Part shown: positions 57,061 through 64,000 of the stretch, in pieces
Position numbering within the stretch: position 1 is the stretch's first letter
Layout of the letters: each line of letters starts with the position of its first letter
Source of the DNA: Comamonas_F sp047606565
GTDB lineage: Bacteria > Pseudomonadota > Gammaproteobacteria > Burkholderiales > Burkholderiaceae_C
Reading direction: 5' to 3'
Length of the DNA stretch: 64,000 bases
NCBI GenBank assembly: GCA_047606565.1
Contig: JASGEH010000069.1
Coordinates: 34,250 to 98,249, forward strand
The notes under the pieces: generated by a model
What the model was told of the DNA's origin: nothing
Databases searched by the model: none
The model's input: the letters and a program-made list of their open reading frames with translations, nothing else
Made by a program: the position numbers and the translations under genes

Positions 57061-57969
57061 ATGGACTTCATCAAGTGGGGCGTCATCGCCCTGTTCCTCC
57101 TGTCGGCGGCCTACATCCACTTCCGTGGCAAGGTGCGCACCCGCTTTTGGCGGCAGGTCATCAACCACACCACCATCCTGGCGCCGCTCAACGTCTTCAT
57201 GTACCTGTTCTCGCGGGTGCCGGCACAGCCCTACCTGGACAACCGCGACTTTCCCGGCCTGAAACTGCTCGACGAGCACTGGGAAACCATCAAAGCCGAG
57301 GCGCTGGCGCTGGAAGAGGCCAAGAAGATCCGCGCGGCCGAGCAGAACAACGACGCCGGCTTCAACTCCTTCTTCAAGGAAGGCTGGACGCGCTTCTACC
57401 TGAAGTGGTACGAGGCCCACCACCCCTCGGCCGACGTGCTGTGCCCCAACACCGTGGCGCTGCTCAAGCAGATCCCCGAGGTCAAGGCGGCCATGTTCGC
57501 CTCGCTGCCGGCCGGCGGCAAGCTCAACCCGCACCGCGATCCCTACGCCGGCTCGATCCGCTACCACCTGGGCCTGGTCACGCCCAACGACGCGCGCTGC
57601 TACATCGAAGTCGACGGCCAGCGCTACTTCTGGAAGGACGGCGAAAGCGTGCTGTTCGACGAGACCTACATCCACCGCGTGGAAAACACCACCGATTCCG
57701 GCCGCATCATCCTGTTCTGCGACGTCGAGCGCCCGCTGCGCTACCGCTGGGCCGCCGCCATCAACCGCTGGTTCTCGCGCAACGTCATGACCGCCGCCAG
57801 CTCGCCCAACGAGAACAGCGACCAGACCGGCCTGGTCAACCGCCTGTTCTACATCTCGTGGGTCATGGGCCAGTACCGCCGCCGCTTCAAGGCCTGGAAC
57901 CCGAGGGTCTACAAGATCACCAAGCTGCTACTGATCGTGGCGGTGGTGGCACTGGTGATCTGGCTCTAG
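57061..57969 (+). CDS. lpxO: Lipid A 2-hydroxylase-type dioxygenase LpxO
   Basis: A 302-residue membrane-anchored Fe(II)/2-oxoglutarate dioxygenase of the aspartyl/asparaginyl beta-hydroxylase family. An N-terminal membrane anchor (WGVIALFLLSAAYIHFRG) and a C-terminal span (ITKLLLIVAVVALVIWL) bracket the catalytic domain. The latter has LPAGGKLNPHRDPYAGSIRYHLGL (first His and Asp ligands) and LFDETYIHRVENTTDSGRIILFCDVERP (second His and 2-oxoglutarate Arg). LpxO hydroxylates a secondary acyl chain of lipid A. A Kdo-independent role in other hydroxylations cannot be ruled out. Confidence 0.9.
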   Translation: MDFIKWGVIALFLLSAAYIHFRGKVRTRFWRQVINHTTILAPLNVFMYLFSRVPAQPYLDNRDFPGLKLLDEHWETIKAEALALEEAKKIRAAEQNNDAGFNSFFKEGWTRFYLKWYEAHHPSADVLCPNTVALLKQIPEVKAAMFASLPAGGKLNPHRDPYAGSIRYHLGLVTPNDARCYIEVDGQRYFWKDGESVLFDETYIHRVENTTDSGRIILFCDVERPLRYRWAAAINRWFSRNVMTAASSPNENSDQTGLVNRLFYISWVMGQYRRRFKAWNPRVYKITKLLLIVAVVALVIWL

Positions 57970-57989
57970 TCCGGGCTGCCGCCGGTCTT

Positions 57990-58175
57990 GCCCCTCTCCC
58001 CCGGCCCCTCTCCCGCTAGGGGCGAGGGGAGGTGAAGTGCGGCTTGGTCTTGCCCCCTCCCCCCTCGCGGGGGAGGGTTGGGGAGAGGGGGTGGCTGCAT
58101 GGGCATCAGTGGTCGACCGAGTGCTGAAGCCCCCTCTCCCCCAGCCCCTCTCCCGCGGGGGGAGAGGGGAGCAGA
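57990..58175. repeat. Cluster of REP-like GC-rich palindromes
   Basis: Three related elements built of CCCCTCTCCC and GGGGAGAGGGG arms: one near 57990-58033, one inverted near 58051-58091 and one near 58130-58171, which ends like the first (AGTGCGGC). The area lies between convergent lpxO and the secretin gene and may also terminate transcription from both sides. Such elements are dispersed in many high-GC genomes. Confidence 0.75.
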
Positions 58176-58203
58176 GTGCGGCCTGCGGCCGGAATTGAGT
58201 GGG

Positions 58204-60534
58204 CTAGGGCATTTCCCGGCGCATGAAATCGGGCAATTCCGATTGGCGGCTGGCCGCCGGTTTCTTGCGGGGGTTGGGCTGCGGCTGCGGCTGTTTCAGG
58301 ACATTCACCATGGGCGCGGGCACCGCCCCGCCCTGTGACAGCGGCGTCCCGTTGGGCGCGACGGCCGGCAGGATCGGACCGCTGTTGATGGGGATGACCT
58401 TGCTCGGTTCGGGCTGGCCCTGGAGCTGCGCCGAACGCATCATGTCGTAGCGGTCGAGCGCCAGCCGGTCCATGCTGGGGTTGTCGCGCAGGATCACCGG
58501 GCGCAGGAAGACCATCAGGTTGGTCTTGGTGCGGCTGCGGCTCTGGCTGCGGAACAGCGCGCCAATATAGGGCAGCCGGCCCAGCACCGGCACCCGGCTG
58601 ACCGAGACGTCGAGCTCGTCCTGGATCAGCCCACCGAGCACGGCAGTGCTGCCGTCCTGCACCAACACGGTCGAGGCGATGGTGCGCTTGTTGGTCACCA
58701 GATTGCTGGAGTCGACGTCCTCGCTGCTGCTGAGCGCGCCGGAGATGCTCGAGACTTCCTGGTAGATCTGCAGCTTGACGGTGCCGTCGGCATTGATCTG
58801 CGGCTTGATGTTGAGCGTCAGACCCACGTCCATGCGTTCGTAGGTGGTGTAGGGACTGGTGGTGGAGCTGCTGGAGCTGGTGGTGTAGGAGCCGGTGGCC
58901 ACCGGCACGTTCTGGCCGATGGTGATCTTGGCTTCCTGGTTGTCCAGCGTCAGCAGCGTCGGGGTGGAGAGGATGTTGGCGTTGGTCTTGGTCTCCAGCG
59001 CGCTGGCCAGCACCGCCAGCGAACCCTTGTAGACGCCGACGTTGAGGCCCTCGCTGTAGCTCATGCTGGAGTAGCTGTCCAGCGCGGCGTAGGCAAGGTT
59101 GTTCCACAGGTTGCCGGTGCTGCCGAAGTTGGTGCCACCGCCAATGTAGCCGTTGCCCGCGCCAGCCAGCCCCAGCCACTGCACGCCCAGGTCGCCGGTG
59201 TCCTCGTCGCTGACCTCGGCGATCAGGGCTTCGAGGTAGATTTGCGCGCGGCGCAAGTCAAGCTGGTCGATGACCGCGCGCATCTGCCGATACAGCGGCG
59301 CCGGTGCGCTGATGATGAGGGCGTTGTTGGCCGGGTCGGCCTGGATCTGGCCGCCGGTGCTGGGCTGGACGCTGCTGCTCAGCAGATTGCTGGTGGTGGC
59401 GCTCGAACTGGTGCTGGTGCTGCTGACGCTGCTGGTCGTGCTCGACGAACTGGTGCTCGAGGTGGCTGCGGTCAGCCCCTGCTGCGTGGCCGCCCCTGTC
59501 GACGCGACCGCCGTGGCAGCGCCCGTGGCGCCCCCCGTCGTGCTGCTGCCGGAGAAGCCCGGATCGGCCGCGATCGCCGCGCGCAGCGTCACGGCCAGTT
59601 GCGTCGCGTCGGCATGGCGCAAATAGACCACGTGGATGTTGCCGCTATCGACCTCGGCGCTGGGGCGGTCCAGCCGTGCCACCAGCGAGCGCACCAGCGC
59701 CGCGCGCGCCGGGTTGGCGGTGCGCAGCACCAGGCTGTTGCTGCGCGGATCGGCCAGCACCGCCGTGCGGTAGCCGTCGCTTCCCGTGGCGGCCGCGTCG
59801 GCCGCCGCGTCGCTCGTCTTGCCACCGCCAGACGTGCCGGAAGCCGTGGCCGCGCCGCCTTCGATCAGGCGGTTGACCAGCGCCGCCAGATCGGTGGCGA
59901 TGGCGTAGCGCAGCGGCACGATGTCGATGTCACCGGCATTGCTGACGTCGAGCGCGGCGATGATGCGCGCGATGCGCTGCAGGTTGTCGGCGTAGTCGGT
60001 GATGACCAGGGTGTTGCCGTTGGCGTTGATGGTGTTGTTGGGGCTGATCAGCGGGCGCAGCACCGGCACCAGGCTGCTGGCGTTTTCGTGGTTGAGCGGG
60101 AAGATCTGCGTGACGATCACGTTGCCGCGCACCTGCGAGGCCGGCCCGGCGTTGACCGAGGTGCTCTGGATCTTGGCCTCGGCCTCGGGCACGACCTTGT
60201 AGATGCCGGCCGACTCGGCCACCGCATAGCCCTGCAGCCGCAGCCCGGCCAGAAACTGGTCCCAGGCGGCCGCCGGCGTGATCGGCGTTTCGCTGGCGAG
60301 ATTGAGTGTGCCCTTGACGCGCGGGTCGACCACCACGTTGCGGCCGGTGATGACGGCCAGCGTGCGCGCCACCGCCTCGATCTCGGCGTTGACGAAATTC
60401 AGCGTCACCGGCGCGCTGGCGACGGTGGTGGCGTTGGCGTTGGTGGGTGTGGCCTGTGCCTGCGCGGCCAGGGTGGAAAGCACGCAGGCCGCGAGCAATG
60501 CCCGCCCGAGCGGGCGAAGGGGAAATGGCGTCAT
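58204..60534 (-). CDS. gspD: Type II secretion-like secretin (GspD family)
   Basis: A 776-residue outer-membrane secretin. Signal peptide LLAACVLSTLAAQAQA; N0 domain (VTLNFVNAEIEAVARTLAVITGRNVVVDPRVKGTLNLASE); N1-N3 repeats with VIVTQIFPLNHENASSLVPVLRPLISPNNTINANGNTLVITDYADNLQRIARII and IDIVPLRYA; a Ser/Thr/Gly-rich loop inside N3 (about 410-450); then the secretin barrel (VYLEALIAEVSDEDTGDLGVQW through GGLIQDELDVSVSRVPVLGRLPYIGALFRS). No other gsp genes are beside it. The 189 bp between it and fecR hold nothing obvious; the frame stays open to 60720 but the signal peptide supports 60534. Confidence 0.9.
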   Translation of the reverse strand: MTPFPLRPLGRALLAACVLSTLAAQAQATPTNANATTVASAPVTLNFVNAEIEAVARTLAVITGRNVVVDPRVKGTLNLASETPITPAAAWDQFLAGLRLQGYAVAESAGIYKVVPEAEAKIQSTSVNAGPASQVRGNVIVTQIFPLNHENASSLVPVLRPLISPNNTINANGNTLVITDYADNLQRIARIIAALDVSNAGDIDIVPLRYAIATDLAALVNRLIEGGAATASGTSGGGKTSDAAADAAATGSDGYRTAVLADPRSNSLVLRTANPARAALVRSLVARLDRPSAEVDSGNIHVVYLRHADATQLAVTLRAAIAADPGFSGSSTTGGATGAATAVASTGAATQQGLTAATSSTSSSSTTSSVSSTSTSSSATTSNLLSSSVQPSTGGQIQADPANNALIISAPAPLYRQMRAVIDQLDLRRAQIYLEALIAEVSDEDTGDLGVQWLGLAGAGNGYIGGGTNFGSTGNLWNNLAYAALDSYSSMSYSEGLNVGVYKGSLAVLASALETKTNANILSTPTLLTLDNQEAKITIGQNVPVATGSYTTSSSSSTTSPYTTYERMDVGLTLNIKPQINADGTVKLQIYQEVSSISGALSSSEDVDSSNLVTNKRTIASTVLVQDGSTAVLGGLIQDELDVSVSRVPVLGRLPYIGALFRSQSRSRTKTNLMVFLRPVILRDNPSMDRLALDRYDMMRSAQLQGQPEPSKVIPINSGPILPAVAPNGTPLSQGGAVPAPMVNVLKQPQPQPNPRKKPAASRQSELPDFMRREMP

Positions 60535-60723
60535 GAAGCGTATGCGGTCAACCGCCCGCGCCGGAATCCGGGCGCGCATGCCAAAACATCCAATGGTGCG
60601 CGCAAGACCTGGCAGGCGGTTCATTCGGTCGATGGCGAAGGGCTTGCCCCATGTTTGGGGCGGGGGGATTCTCGTCTGCGTGCCAACCCGCCGGTATTCA
60701 GCACTGTCTTCTTTACTCATACT

Positions 60724-61887
60724 TCACCGACGCTCCATCGCGATCACGGTCCGCCCGCCACTGCTCAGCAGGCGAACCGGCAGCACCTGCGGCAAGCCGC
60801 GCATGAAATCGCCCGGCACCGCCAAGTCGACGCTGGCGGTCACCGTCAACGCCGCCACGGCGGGGCCGTCAGCGGCCATGTCGTCGATGCCATAGCGGCC
60901 CAGTTCTGCCAGCACCTGGCCGAGCGGCGCGTCCGTGAAATCCAGCCGGCCCTGCCGCCACAAGCCCACCCGGGCTGGCATGATCCGGCTCACCACGCCC
61001 GGCCGCCCCTGGGCATCGGCCACCACCCGTTCGCCGGCTGCGATCTCGGTGTAGCGCGCGGGGTCGTCGGCCGGCGCCACGCGCACCCGCCCTTCGGCCA
61101 CCATCACCTCCACCGCCTGGCTGCCCAGCGACGGCACATAACGCACCGTAAAGCGCGTGCCCACCACCGTGATGCGCGTGGCCCCGGCCAGCACGTCGAA
61201 TGGCCGCATGCGGTCCGGGCTCACCTCGAACAGACCCTGGCCTTCGCGCAGGCGAACCTCGCGCCGGCCCCGGCGGTAGGTCACATCCAGCGCCGTCGCC
61301 GTGTCCATGGCGACGTGCGATCCGTCCGGCAGCACCACCTCGCGCTGCTGGCCGCGCGCGGTGGCGTACTCGGCACGGAAGACCACCGCCTGCCGCCAGC
61401 CGTTCCAGCCAACGACGCCCGCGCCGGCCAGCATCGCCGCAGCGCCGGCAAACACCGAGCGGCGGCGCCAGCCCGTCGCGCCGGCCGCATGTCGCCGCGC
61501 TCGGCCACCATCGCCGCCACCATCACCGCTCACGACCGGCCCAAACGCAGGCGCGGACGCGGGCATGGCTCCGGCCATGGCTGGCGCCCGCGGCCTGCCC
61601 TCGTCGGCCATCCGCTCCAGCACGACGCTGGTGCGCAGCGCGGCCACCATGCCCCCGGGCAGCGCGTCGTAGCCATCCCAGAACGAACGGACCCGCTCAT
61701 AGGCCGCCTGGTTCTCCTCGGCCGCCCGCAGCCAGGCCTGCAAGGCCGCCTGCTCCGGCGCGCCCAGGCCGTCGGCCTCGCGCACGACCCAGCGCGTGGC
61801 CTCGAACTCGGCCTGCGGCAGGCCGTTCAAGGCGTCGTCATCGGCACCGGGCTGCGGCACGTCGGAGGGATTGAGAGTCTTCATCAT
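60724..61887 (-). CDS. FecR-like anti-sigma / sigma-regulator protein
   Basis: A 387-residue protein: N-terminal cytosolic DUF4880 part (EATRWVVREADGLGAPEQAALQAWLRAAEENQAAYERVRSFWDGY), one membrane span (RRRSVFAGAAAMLAGAGVVGWNGW), the FecR domain (YATARGQQREVVLPDGSHVAMDTATALDVTYRRGRREVRLREGQGLFEV) and a C-terminal STN-like part (LGQVLAELGRYGIDDM). FecR passes a periplasmic signal to the ECF sigma factor encoded next to it. The start at 61887 is the first ATG; a GTG at 61908 is possible. Target genes are likely the neighbouring secretin and TolC genes. Confidence 0.9.
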   Translation of the reverse strand: MMKTLNPSDVPQPGADDDALNGLPQAEFEATRWVVREADGLGAPEQAALQAWLRAAEENQAAYERVRSFWDGYDALPGGMVAALRTSVVLERMADEGRPRAPAMAGAMPASAPAFGPVVSGDGGGDGGRARRHAAGATGWRRRSVFAGAAAMLAGAGVVGWNGWRQAVVFRAEYATARGQQREVVLPDGSHVAMDTATALDVTYRRGRREVRLREGQGLFEVSPDRMRPFDVLAGATRITVVGTRFTVRYVPSLGSQAVEVMVAEGRVRVAPADDPARYTEIAAGERVVADAQGRPGVVSRIMPARVGLWRQGRLDFTDAPLGQVLAELGRYGIDDMAADGPAVAALTVTASVDLAVPGDFMRGLPQVLPVRLLSSGGRTVIAMERR

Positions 61888-61950
61888 GAGGCGGAAATCG
61901 CAGGTCACCCATTTATTAAAGACGGATCAGGCACGAAAAACCTGATGCCG

Positions 61951-62628
61951 TCAGGCGTCTCTTTGTGTAAAAAACTGGTCATCCTGGGGAAAACGCCGAG
62001 TGCCGGCGGCCGCGTCCCGTCCTGGCGCCGGCACCTGTGCCGGGTCGCAATCGCGGCGGCACAGCGTGACGGCCAGCATGACATGGCGCTCGACCATGTT
62101 GCGCGAGATCTGCATGCGCTCGGCCACCTCGGCGTGCGAGAGCCCCTCGAACTTGTGCAGCACGAACGCCTCACGACAGCGCACGGGCAGTGCCTCGATG
62201 GCCTCGGCCAGGCGACGCCAGCGTTCGCGGTCCTCGTAGCAAGCCTCGGGCTGCTGCGCGCATGGCGCCGGCATCTCCAGCAACACCTCGTCGCTCTCGT
62301 GCCGGCGCACCTCGTCCTGGCGCTGCTGGTCGATCCACAGATTCTTGGCGATGTGGAAGACCCACGCGCGCATCGCCTCGTCGCCGCGCGGCAGCGCCTG
62401 CCCCGGCTGCTGGGCCAGGCGCACATAGACCTCCTGGGTCAGGTCCTCGGCCATGGCCAGGCTGGTCCTGCGCGCGAAGAATTGAATCAGCTCTTTGTAA
62501 TAGCGGACAGCCACGTCGATCCCGTCTTGATAGGCCGCAGCCCTCCCCCTCTCGTCCGCCAGCGCGCGCGGCCGGGGCTGCTTATCCAGCCGCAGTGAAA
62601 CGGCTGGAAGAAAATTATAGGGAGGCAT
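61951..62628 (-). CDS. ECF sigma factor (FecI-like)
   Basis: A 225-residue sigma factor: region 2 (IQFFARRTSLAMAEDLTQEVYVRLAQQ ... MRAWVFHIAKNLWIDQQRQ) and region 4 (RLAEAIEALPVRCREAFVLHKFEGLSHAEVAERMQISRNMVERHVMLAV). It is FecI-like and adjacent to FecR. The start at 62628 (MPPYNFLPAV) has GGGAGG immediately upstream; the longer frame to 62697 is unlikely. The C-terminal ~30 residues after region 4 are unusually Arg/Ala-rich. Confidence 0.9.
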   Translation of the reverse strand: MPPYNFLPAVSLRLDKQPRPRALADERGRAAAYQDGIDVAVRYYKELIQFFARRTSLAMAEDLTQEVYVRLAQQPGQALPRGDEAMRAWVFHIAKNLWIDQQRQDEVRRHESDEVLLEMPAPCAQQPEACYEDRERWRRLAEAIEALPVRCREAFVLHKFEGLSHAEVAERMQISRNMVERHVMLAVTLCRRDCDPAQVPAPGRDAAAGTRRFPQDDQFFTQRDA

Positions 62629-62693
62629 CGAAAGCAACCGCGGGCAGCAAGGCCATTCGGGATTCAGGGATCGAGGGTCTGTCCAGGGACTTT

Positions 62694-64000
62694 TCATGGG
62701 GCGGCCAAGCCCCCCACGGGCTGGAAATACGCCGCCGTCTCGTTCAGGTCGGCCGCCGAGAGCACGCCCGCGCGCCAGCGCAGGGCCAGGCGCGCGTCGA
62801 GCATGTCGTAGCAGGCCTGCGCGAGATCACGCCGGGCCGCATACAGGCGCCGCGTGGCTTCGAGCACGTCGAGGTTGATGCGCTCGCCCGCAGTCACGCC
62901 GCGCTCGCTGCCCTGCAGCGCCACCTCGGCCGCGCGCACCGCGCGCAGGCCGGCCGCGATGCGCTGCGGGCCGCTCTCGGCCTGCCGGTACTGGCGCCGC
63001 AAGTCGAGCAGGATCTCGTCGCGGCGCGCCTCCAGCGCGTACTGCGCGCCGTCGAGTTCGCGCGCGGCCTGGCGCGTGGCCGCCGCCACGCCGCCGCCGG
63101 CGTACAGCGGCACGTTCAGCATCAGGCCGACGCTGCTGGTGCGGTAGCGCTGGTTGTAGGTCGAGGCCACGTCGGACGCGTTGCGCGCGTGCTGGGCATA
63201 GGCCTTGAGCGTGGGCAGGTGCCCGGCCTGCTGGCGCTGCACTTCCAGCCGCGCCACTTCCAGCGACTGGCGCAGCGCCGCCAGCTCGGCGTTGCTCGCG
63301 CGCGCCAGTGCCTCCCAGTGCGCATAGCCCTCGGCCACCTGCAGCCCCGGCGCCAGCGCCGCCGCGAAATCCGCGCGCAAGCCGTCGAGCACCGCCAGCT
63401 CGCCCGGCTGCGCGCCCGTGACGGCCTGCAGCGCGCGCTGCGCGATGTCGGCCGCGTCCTGCGCCTCGATCAGCTGCACCTCGGCCTGGGCCAGGCTGGC
63501 CTCGGTCTCGGCCAGGTCGGTGCGGGTGCCCTCGCCATGGCGCCAGGCCTGCCGGTTGAGTTCGAGCTGCTGCACGTAGGCCGTGCGCTGCGCCTGCGCC
63601 AGCGCCACCTGTTCGCGTGCGAACAACGCGCCGGTATAGGCCCGGGCCAGGCGCAGCAGCAGATCGGCCGCCTGCTCGCGCCAGCGTTCGTCGGCCAGCA
63701 GCGCCTGCGCCCGGCCCTGCCGCCAGCGCGTCCAGGCGGCGGCATCGAACAGCGTCTGCGTCAGCGTCAGCGAAGCCGCATAGCTCGCGTAGCGCCGATC
63801 CACCTCGCTGCCCCCGCTGTCAGCCGCATAGCGGACGTTCTGCAGATTGCGCGGCGCGCGCTGCCAGCTCAGGCTCAGCTGCGGCAGCAGCGCGGCGCGC
63901 GCGATCACCGCGTTCTCCTGGCCGGCCTCGCGCTCGGCGCGCGCGGCCTGGAAAGCAGGGTCGTGCGCCAGCGCGCGTTCGTAGGCCTCGGCCAGGCCCA
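62694..64000 (-). CDS. TolC-family outer membrane protein (partial, N-terminus beyond window)
   Basis: The C-terminal ~435 residues of an outer-membrane channel for export. TolC marks: AYERALAHDPAFQAARAEREAG, ARAALLPQLSLSWQRAPRN near the window edge, YASYAASLTLTQTLFDAAAWTRWRQGRAQ, then two helical hairpin repeats (LAQAEVQLIEAQDAADIAQRALQAVTG; ELDGAQYALEARRDEILLDLRRQYRQAESGPQRI) and GERINLDVLEATRRLYAARRDLAQACYDMLDARLALRW. Its stop lies 66 bp before the sigma-factor start on the same strand. The frame is open to the window edge, so the start codon is not seen. Confidence 0.92.
   Translation of the reverse strand, partial: GLAEAYERALAHDPAFQAARAEREAGQENAVIARAALLPQLSLSWQRAPRNLQNVRYAADSGGSEVDRRYASYAASLTLTQTLFDAAAWTRWRQGRAQALLADERWREQAADLLLRLARAYTGALFAREQVALAQAQRTAYVQQLELNRQAWRHGEGTRTDLAETEASLAQAEVQLIEAQDAADIAQRALQAVTGAQPGELAVLDGLRADFAAALAPGLQVAEGYAHWEALARASNAELAALRQSLEVARLEVQRQQAGHLPTLKAYAQHARNASDVASTYNQRYRTSSVGLMLNVPLYAGGGVAAATRQAARELDGAQYALEARRDEILLDLRRQYRQAESGPQRIAAGLRAVRAAEVALQGSERGVTAGERINLDVLEATRRLYAARRDLAQACYDMLDARLALRWRAGVLSAADLNETAAYFQPVGGLAAP

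Noticed and set aside
59242..62598. 1118-codon plus-strand open frame opposite gspD/fecR/sigma genes
   Set aside because: No signal or domain; the opposite strand holds three genes with unmistakable motifs.

Overview
The window is GC-rich (roughly two thirds G+C). Gene content points to a betaproteobacterium of the order Burkholderiales, probably Comamonadaceae or Alcaligenaceae: a Bug/TctC-type binding protein, LpxO, the ilvE/zinc-ribbon pair, lolC-lolD next to recJ, and a BcepMu-gp16-like phage regulator. The genus cannot be fixed from the sequence alone.

1-29.9 kb is most of a Mu-like transposable prophage whose left end lies outside the window. It has two diverging arms. The left-running arm (minus strand, 20.5 kb down to the window edge) holds the repressor, an accessory block (16.8-20.0 kb), lysis genes (GH108 endolysin, holin-like protein, Rz/Rz1), a TraR/DksA-type zinc finger, packaging genes (gp26/gp27-like proteins, terminase, portal), MuF with a fused nuclease-like domain, protease with a nested scaffold, decoration and major head proteins, two related tail-tube-like proteins and a large tailspike. 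The right-running arm (20.6-29.8 kb) holds a Ner/BcepMu gp16-like regulator, DNA-binding proteins, DDE transposase (A), ATPase (B), a train of small overlapping genes, DUF3164, HU, GemA and a Mor-type activator at the extreme right. The right phage end is placed at about 29.94 kb, directly before a Fur-like box and a host siderophore-receptor operon.

30-36.3 kb is one iron-siderophore uptake operon: TonB receptor, ATPase, two FecCD permeases and a binding protein, followed by an RpiR/MurR regulator. A brnTA toxin-antitoxin locus follows whose toxin is broken by a one-base frameshift. Then come lolC-lolD (lipoprotein export), a phosphoglycerate-mutase-like gene with recJ, and a DMT exporter with a divergent TetR regulator and a perfect operator palindrome.

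44.6-58 kb is ordinary chromosome: a DUF2335 membrane protein with a small secreted partner, a sulfonate/taurine-type binding protein, an MscS channel, a YhcG-type PDDEXK protein, radA, an RraA/FMN-dehydrogenase/Bug catabolic cluster with a divergent LysR regulator, ilvE, a zinc-ribbon protein, an FAD monooxygenase and lpxO. A REP-like repeat cluster separates this from 58.2-64 kb, where a TolC-family protein, an ECF sigma factor, a FecR-like anti-sigma factor and a GspD-type secretin lie in line. This suggests surface-signalled control of an export system.

The parts most worth following up are the phage accessory block (a DUF4747 protein coupled to a membrane protein; a repressor and a membrane protein sharing a glycine-rich motif), the repeated binding-site-like DNA motif near both the early control region and the phage end, the tandem tail-tube paralogues, and the sigma/anti-sigma/secretin/TolC set.
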